A stretch of 64,000 bases of DNA from Haloimpatiens sp042688525. Lineage in GTDB: Bacteria > Bacillota > Clostridia > Clostridiales > Clostridiaceae. The stretch's first letter is position 1, and each line of letters starts with the position of its first letter. The notes below the pieces were generated by a model. It worked only from the letters and a program-made list of their open reading frames with translations, searched no databases and was not told the origin of the DNA. Shown piece by piece: positions 59,659-64,000 of the stretch. The position numbers and the translations under genes were made by a program. The stretch is taken from NCBI RefSeq assembly GCF_042688525.2, contig NZ_JBHWAB010000001.1, positions 2,852,001-2,916,000 of the forward strand. Reading direction: 5' to 3'.

Positions 59659-61056
59659 ATTTAGTTCCTTTTCTTATAACTCCATTTACTGGCTTATAAT
59701 AATCCTTATATAAAAGTTTTCTAGAAATCTCTTTTCCATTTTGAGAAGCAACTCTATATACTTTTACTCTGTACCCTACTTTTGCTGGTGTATCTATAAC
59801 TTGTTGTCCTTTTGGAAGAGAACTATCATAAACATAGTTTGTTTTGGGTTGAACAGTTTCATAAACATCACTAATGATATCATATTTTATATTACTTAAA
59901 CTTGAATTAGAGTACACATTACATATTATAGTCTTATCTTTTGCATAAGCTTCTATATATACTGGATACTTCAATGTATTTTTAAATTTATAATCTGGTG
60001 CAGGATAACTAACTGTAGCATCTGCTCCCTTATTTACATAGCTAGAAGGGAAAGTGTGATGCATTCTTTGTACAGAAGACATATTAGCTCTTAATACTGC
60101 ATTATATAATGTAGAAGATACTTGACATATTCCTCCACCTATTCCATCAACAACTTTAGTTCCAATAATTACATGAGCATTTTTATAACCTCTTTGTTCT
60201 GTTCTTTGACCAACTATCTCATTAAAACTAAAAGTATCTCCTGGCATCAACAATACTCCGTTAATTGCCTTTGTTGCAAGCTCAATATTTGTTGATCTTT
60301 CATAAGAAGATGTTTTATACCCAGTACTAAAAGTTACTATTTTTTTATTTAGTTTCTTAAGTTCTTCTGTAGTAGCTTTTGGTTCAACAACTTTAATTTC
60401 AGCAGTAACTTTTGCATCTCCACCTAATTCACCATTTATAACACTTGTGATATCTTTTTTCAATTTTTCTGAGTTTAAAGCTTGTCCGTTTTTTCCTGAA
60501 GTAACTTTAAATTGTTCTGATTCTACTTGTGCTTTACTAACTGATGCATTTAAAGGATTTTTATTGATATCTTTTTCCATTTGTTTAATTAATGTTTCTA
60601 TATATTTACCATCATAGTTAAACTTTAATTCAAAATTTTGAGGTTTGGGTTTTTTTATTAAATTGTACTTCTCTTTAACTTCTTTATCTTTACCATAACT
60701 AAATGCTTTATTCACAATCTCATTTATATTATATCTAGCATTTAATTTAGAATAATTTATTGCATATTTTTTCTTTGGGGTATTAATTAATATATTCTTT
60801 TTTAAAACAGTATCACCATATTTTTGTGTTAGTAAATTAATAGCTTGCTGTTTTGTTTTTCCTGATAAATCTATATCTTGAATTTTTACTCCTGGATAAA
60901 TAACATTAGCATATTTATCACATACAGAATTTATATGTATGTTTCGTGCTATAACACCTGTAACTACTAAAATTGTTAATAGAATAATTGTGGTTATAAA
61001 AAATTTCTTTTTATTTACTTTTTTCTTTTTGCTCTTCGTCTCGTTCCTCTTTCCAT
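59657..61056 (-). CDS. VanW-family protein (YoaR-like) needing a -1 frameshift near its start
   Basis: The main frame ends at 59657 and codes for a peptidoglycan-binding-like region, then a VanW domain (KKIVTFSTGYKTSS, MLPGDTFSFNEIVGQRTEQRG, GGGICQVSSTLYNAVLRANM). The frame stays open upstream to about 61060 and encodes a membrane anchor (KKFFITTIILLTILVVTGVI) and YPGVKIQDIDLSGK, which belong to the family, but it has no ATG, GTG or TTG there. An ATG at 61056 with AAAGGA opens a 13-codon frame ending at TAA 61017-61015. Just before the stop is A-AAA-AAG (61024-61018); a -1 slip there joins the frames to about 466 residues, the usual length. Otherwise translation would start at GTG 60715 and give a truncated 352-residue protein without its anchor. 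Natural slippage, mutation or sequencing error are all possible. Confidence 0.75.
61018..61024 (-). other. A-AAA-AAG slippery heptamer followed by TAA
   Basis: On the minus strand AGA AAA AAG TAA is the zero-frame reading; slipping back one base gives AAA AAA GTA AAT and enters the long VanW frame. The same heptamer drives -1 frameshifting in E. coli dnaX. Confidence 0.6.
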
Positions 61057-61295
61057 ATCAATTTTCCTTTCTATGTTTTATAAATTATAAAAATTAACAA
61101 TAATATCTTCTTTCTATTATATAATACTACTTTTTTTTTATAAATAGGTTACAAAATTGTAAATATACTATTTCTATAACACTAAACTTCATTTTTCTTA
61201 TCCATACGCCATTTACTTTGTTATATTTATGAAATCATTGAAATAAATATTAATTTTAGTTATAATAGTTTTGATTAAAACAATTTAATATAATA

Positions 61296-61383
61296 ACTAC
61301 GGGGGTGCCTTTAGCTGAGAAGAGTTAATCTCTAACCCTTTGAACCTGATACCAGATAATACTGGCGAAGGGAAGTAGATATA
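61296..61383 (+). ncRNA. TPP (THI-element) riboswitch
   Basis: ACTACGGGGGTGCC, then GCTGAGA, CCCTTTGAACCTGAT and the late ACTGGCGAAGGGAAGT are the conserved parts of the thiamine-pyrophosphate riboswitch, in order. A terminator follows at 61404 and the thiamine genes after it, so TPP should stop transcription. Confidence 0.96.
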
Positions 61384-61403
61384 CACTTTATGAATATTTA
61401 ATG

Positions 61404-61433
61404 TGCTGCTTTTCTTTGAAGCAGCATTTTTTT
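61404..61433 (+). terminator. Riboswitch-controlled terminator
   Basis: TGCTGCTT and AAGCAGCA pair around a 7-base loop, followed by seven T. Expression platform of the TPP riboswitch. Confidence 0.92.
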
Positions 61434-61506
61434 ATTTATACAAAGTACACTAAAAATAAAATTAAAATATTATAAAAGTATAAATTATAACTAGGAGGTA
61501 ATAGAT

Positions 61507-62310
61507 ATGAAAAACGTCTTAACAATAGCAGGTTCAGATAGCTGTGGAGGTGCAGGAATACAAGCAGATTTAAAAACCATGAGTGCATTAGGTGTCTATG
61601 GTATGAGTGTAATAACTGCAGTAACAGCTCAAAATACTGTAGGTGTCATTGATGTACAAGAAATTGATAAAAAAATAGTAGAATGTCAAATAAGATGTAT
61701 TTTTGATGATATTAATGTAGATGCAGTAAAAATAGGAATGGTATCAAATAGTGAAATTATCGAAACTATAACAAACCTTTTAATAGAATACAAAGCTAAA
61801 AATATAGTAGTGGATCCAGTTATGGTATCAAAAAGTGGTTACTTTTTATTAAAACCAGAAGCGGTTGAGAAATTAAAAAAACTTATTTCAATATCACATG
61901 TAGTAACTCCAAATATTCCAGAAGCTGAAACACTAACTGGGATGAAAATTATCAATGAAGATGATATGAAAAAAGCTGCATTGTGCATTTCAAAAATGGG
62001 ACCAAAATATGTACTTGTTAAAGGTGGTCATAGATGTAATGATGCTAATGATATTTTGTATACTGGAAAAGATTTTATAAAAATAAAAGGTTATAGAATC
62101 CAAACTAAAAATACTCATGGAACAGGCTGCACACTATCTTCTTCCATAGCTTCATATTTAGCTAAAAATTATGGCATAGAAGACGCCGTTAAAGAATCAA
62201 AAAATTATATTACAAAAGCCATTGAAAATTCTTTTTCCATAGGACATGGTGTTGGACCTGTAGGACATTTAGTTGAATTATATAAGAAAGCTGGTGTAGA
62301 TTTTGAATAA
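61507..62310 (+). CDS. thiD: Hydroxymethylpyrimidine (phosphate) kinase
   Basis: 267 residues, ribokinase-like ThiD. N-terminal AGSDSCGGAGIQADLKT, substrate-site VYGMSVITAVTAQNT, and the C-terminal THGTGCTLSSSIAS with the catalytic Asp/Gly anion hole region are all present. It phosphorylates HMP twice for thiamine synthesis. First gene behind the TPP riboswitch; ATG follows AGGAGG. The cytX gene overlaps its end by 8 bases. Confidence 0.96.
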   Translation: MKNVLTIAGSDSCGGAGIQADLKTMSALGVYGMSVITAVTAQNTVGVIDVQEIDKKIVECQIRCIFDDINVDAVKIGMVSNSEIIETITNLLIEYKAKNIVVDPVMVSKSGYFLLKPEAVEKLKKLISISHVVTPNIPEAETLTGMKIINEDDMKKAALCISKMGPKYVLVKGGHRCNDANDILYTGKDFIKIKGYRIQTKNTHGTGCTLSSSIASYLAKNYGIEDAVKESKNYITKAIENSFSIGHGVGPVGHLVELYKKAGVDFE

Positions 62311-63466
62311 AATAAAAAATTCATCTATGTTTCTACTTTGGATTGGAGCTTCCATTTCAATAGCTGAAATATACACTGGATCTGTTATAGCACCTTTAGG
62401 TATTTCTAAGGGAGTTTGCGCCATACTATTAGGTCACTTATTAGGAACATTATTATTAGCATTTGGAGGATATATTTCTTTTTCTAATAAGCGTACAGCA
62501 ATGGAAACTGTACAAGACTCTTTAGGTTTAATAGGTTCAAAAATAGTTGCTTTTTTAAACGTGTTACAACTTTTAGGTTGGTCTGCAATAATGATAATTC
62601 AAGGCGCAAGAGCTATAAGCCCTATTCTTTCAATATCTTATAAAACTTCACTATTACTTGTTTCTGTAATAGTATTAATTTGGTCTTATTCATTCTTTAA
62701 TTATTCAAAAAAAGTGAATGATATATGTGTTATTTCCTTAGTTATTTTATGTATATTTATGTTCTCTAAAATAGATTTATCACAATCCGTTGCACTTAGT
62801 GGTAATCTAAATTTTACTACTGCATTAGAACTATCAATTGCAATGCCAGTTTCTTGGCTTCCTGTAATAGGTGATTTTACTAAAAATGGCCGTACTAAAA
62901 GAGGAGTTTTTACTTCTAGCTTTTTGGGATATTTTATAGGAAGTACTTCAATGTTTATCTTAGGTTTTTTTATAACTATATTTACTGGAAAAGATATTAT
63001 TGAATTTATGTCTTCTATTGGTATTATAGGCGGATTAATCATTCTTCTTTCAACTGTTACAACTACTTTTATAGACATATATTCTGCAGTTATTTCTTCA
63101 AAACAAATACTAAAAATTAAAACTGAAAATAACTATATAATTATTTATTCTATAATTGCTGCAGTTATAGCTTTTGTATTCCCAATGGAAAACTACGAAA
63201 ATTTTCTTTTAACTATAGGAAGTATCTTTGTTCCTGTTTATAGTATAGTATTTTTAGATTATTTACTAAAAAATAATAAAAAGCATAGTTTCAATGTACT
63301 TGGAATTATTTCAGTTTTAATAGGAATGTTTTTATTTAACTATTTTAATAAAATTTCCTTTGGAATTCCAACTTTATTAACTATTTTATGTATATCAATT
63401 ATTTATACAATTTCAACAAAAATATTGAATTCAAGAGGTGTTAATCGTGGACAAGCAAATATGTAA
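62303..63466 (+). CDS. cytX: Probable hydroxymethylpyrimidine transporter CytX
   Basis: 387 residues, about twelve membrane helices, NCS1 (cytosine/purine permease) family. MFLLWIGASISIAEIYTGS and LSIAMPVSWLPVIGDFTKNG are typical of the CytX subgroup, which is found in thiamine operons and thought to import HMP. TTG start at 62303 inside the thiD end; an ATG 8 codons later (62327) is an alternative. It overlaps thiM by 20 bases. Confidence 0.9.
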   Translation: MNKIKNSSMFLLWIGASISIAEIYTGSVIAPLGISKGVCAILLGHLLGTLLLAFGGYISFSNKRTAMETVQDSLGLIGSKIVAFLNVLQLLGWSAIMIIQGARAISPILSISYKTSLLLVSVIVLIWSYSFFNYSKKVNDICVISLVILCIFMFSKIDLSQSVALSGNLNFTTALELSIAMPVSWLPVIGDFTKNGRTKRGVFTSSFLGYFIGSTSMFILGFFITIFTGKDIIEFMSSIGIIGGLIILLSTVTTTFIDIYSAVISSKQILKIKTENNYIIIYSIIAAVIAFVFPMENYENFLLTIGSIFVPVYSIVFLDYLLKNNKKHSFNVLGIISVLIGMFLFNYFNKISFGIPTLLTILCISIIYTISTKILNSRGVNRGQANM

Positions 63467-64000
63467 TATTATAAAAAAAATTAGAGAAAAAACTCCTTTA
63501 GTACATGCAATAACTAATTACGTTACAATAAATGACTGTGCAAATATTCTTTTAGCTTTTGGTGCTTCTCCTGCTATGGTAGAAGCATATGATGAAAGTT
63601 ATGATTTTGCCAAAATTTCTTCTGCAATTTATATAAATCTTGGCAGTTTAACTAAAGAACAGGAAACTGCTATACTTATGGCATCAATATCTGCAAAAAA
63701 TAATAATGTACCTGTAGTTTTAGATCCAGTAGCATGTGGTGCTATTCCAAGAAAACTATCTGTAATAAATAAAATTTCTGAATTAGGTAAAATAGATGTT
63801 ATTAAAGGTAATATAGGTGAAATTAAAGTATTGGCAGGACAAGCTTCTAAAGTTAGAGGTGTAGACTCTGTAGATGAAGGTGAAGGAATAATTGAAGCAT
63901 GCAAAATTGTTGCTGGAAAATATAATTGCACAGTAGTAGCTACAGGTAAAGTAGATACAATCTCTGATGGAAAAAGAGTTGCTCAAATATATAACGGAAC
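63447..64000 (+). CDS. thiM: Hydroxyethylthiazole kinase, C-terminus beyond the right edge
   Basis: 184 codons are visible from a GTG at 63447 behind AAGAGGTG. PLVHAITNYVTINDCANILLA, the substrate loop AFGASPAMV, VVLDPVACGA and VIKGNIGEIKVLAG match ThiM. It phosphorylates hydroxyethylthiazole for thiamine salvage. Third gene of the riboswitch operon; thiE is the expected next gene outside the window. Confidence 0.95.
   Translation, partial: MDKQICNIIKKIREKTPLVHAITNYVTINDCANILLAFGASPAMVEAYDESYDFAKISSAIYINLGSLTKEQETAILMASISAKNNNVPVVLDPVACGAIPRKLSVINKISELGKIDVIKGNIGEIKVLAGQASKVRGVDSVDEGEGIIEACKIVAGKYNCTVVATGKVDTISDGKRVAQIYNG

Noticed and set aside
62701..63078. 125-codon minus-strand frame inside cytX
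   Set aside because: cytX is an intact membrane transporter; antisense frames are common opposite hydrophobic genes in AT-rich DNA.

Overview
The window is very AT-rich DNA from a low-GC Firmicute, almost certainly a Clostridium in the strict sense. The clues are strong AGGAGG ribosome binding sites, frequent GTG and TTG starts, an anaerobic gene set (an Fe-hydrogenase-like sensor, a ferredoxin-flavodoxin protein, a Re-citrate synthase-like protein), a two-subunit aspartate carbamoyltransferase with PyrDB/PyrK, and CWB2 cell-wall-binding repeats on a surface protease. I cannot name the species. I see no rRNA, tRNA, CRISPR array, prophage or transposase gene. Most of the window looks like chromosomal core interspersed with small accessory blocks.

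Layout, left to right. 1-3149 (minus) is a c-di-GMP-linked exopolysaccharide block that matches the order ydaK-ydaL-ydaM of Bacillus subtilis; its glycosyltransferase runs off the left edge. 3418-7576 holds a nucleotidyltransferase, an aldo/keto reductase, a sugar-isomerase-like TIM barrel, a macro-domain protein and an unknown acidic/aromatic small protein. 7803-9710 encodes a soluble fusion of a hydrogenase-like iron-sulfur sensor to a chemotaxis signalling domain. 9852-15507 carries a MATE exporter, an AraC regulator with a large C-terminal domain, a methyltransferase and a GNAT acetyltransferase. 15689-24082 is a sugar-utilisation unit: a LevR-type sigma-54 activator faces a galactitol-type PTS (EIIA, EIIB, EIIC) followed by a class II aldolase and DhaK/DhaL-like kinase subunits, with a near-consensus -24/-12 promoter and an upstream palindrome.

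24239-27919 (minus) is a response regulator, histidine kinase and secreted beta-propeller unit. 28099-31943 is a serine biosynthesis operon (serC-like, serA, DUF1015) under a serine (UCC) T-box leader that has two successive T-box/terminator modules. A Cache chemoreceptor, a UPF0489/arginase-like protein and a subtilase with three CWB2 repeats follow. 37583-43855 is the pyrimidine operon pyrB-pyrI-pyrC-pyrF-pyrK-pyrD-pyrE with two PyrR-type RNA loops, one before an attenuator and one over the pyrB ribosome binding site. 43932-45574 has two flavodoxin-type redox proteins. 46459-50911 is the oxidative arm to 2-oxoglutarate (Re-citrate synthase-like, aconitase, isocitrate dehydrogenase). Then come two tiny basic proteins, a GNAT protein, a ribosomal S1 protein and two ferritin-like paralogues that lie 7 kb apart. 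55315-59631 is a two-component system with an ABC transporter whose regulator seems translationally coupled to an eight-codon leader ORF. 59657-61056 is a VanW-family gene that can be read full length only through a -1 shift at an A-AAA-AAG heptamer. 61296-64000 is a TPP-riboswitch-controlled thiD-cytX-thiM operon cut by the right edge.

Two families of dispersed foldback repeats run through the intergenic spaces. One is MITE-like, with AACTCAACTTTCGCAG ends; five copies and one remnant are seen, three of them clustered at 54-55.3 kb. The other consists of short GGGACGGTTCAT palindromes placed just behind gene ends. These repeats, the apparent frameshift, the tandem T-box and the hydrogenase-like chemosensor are the least ordinary parts of the window.
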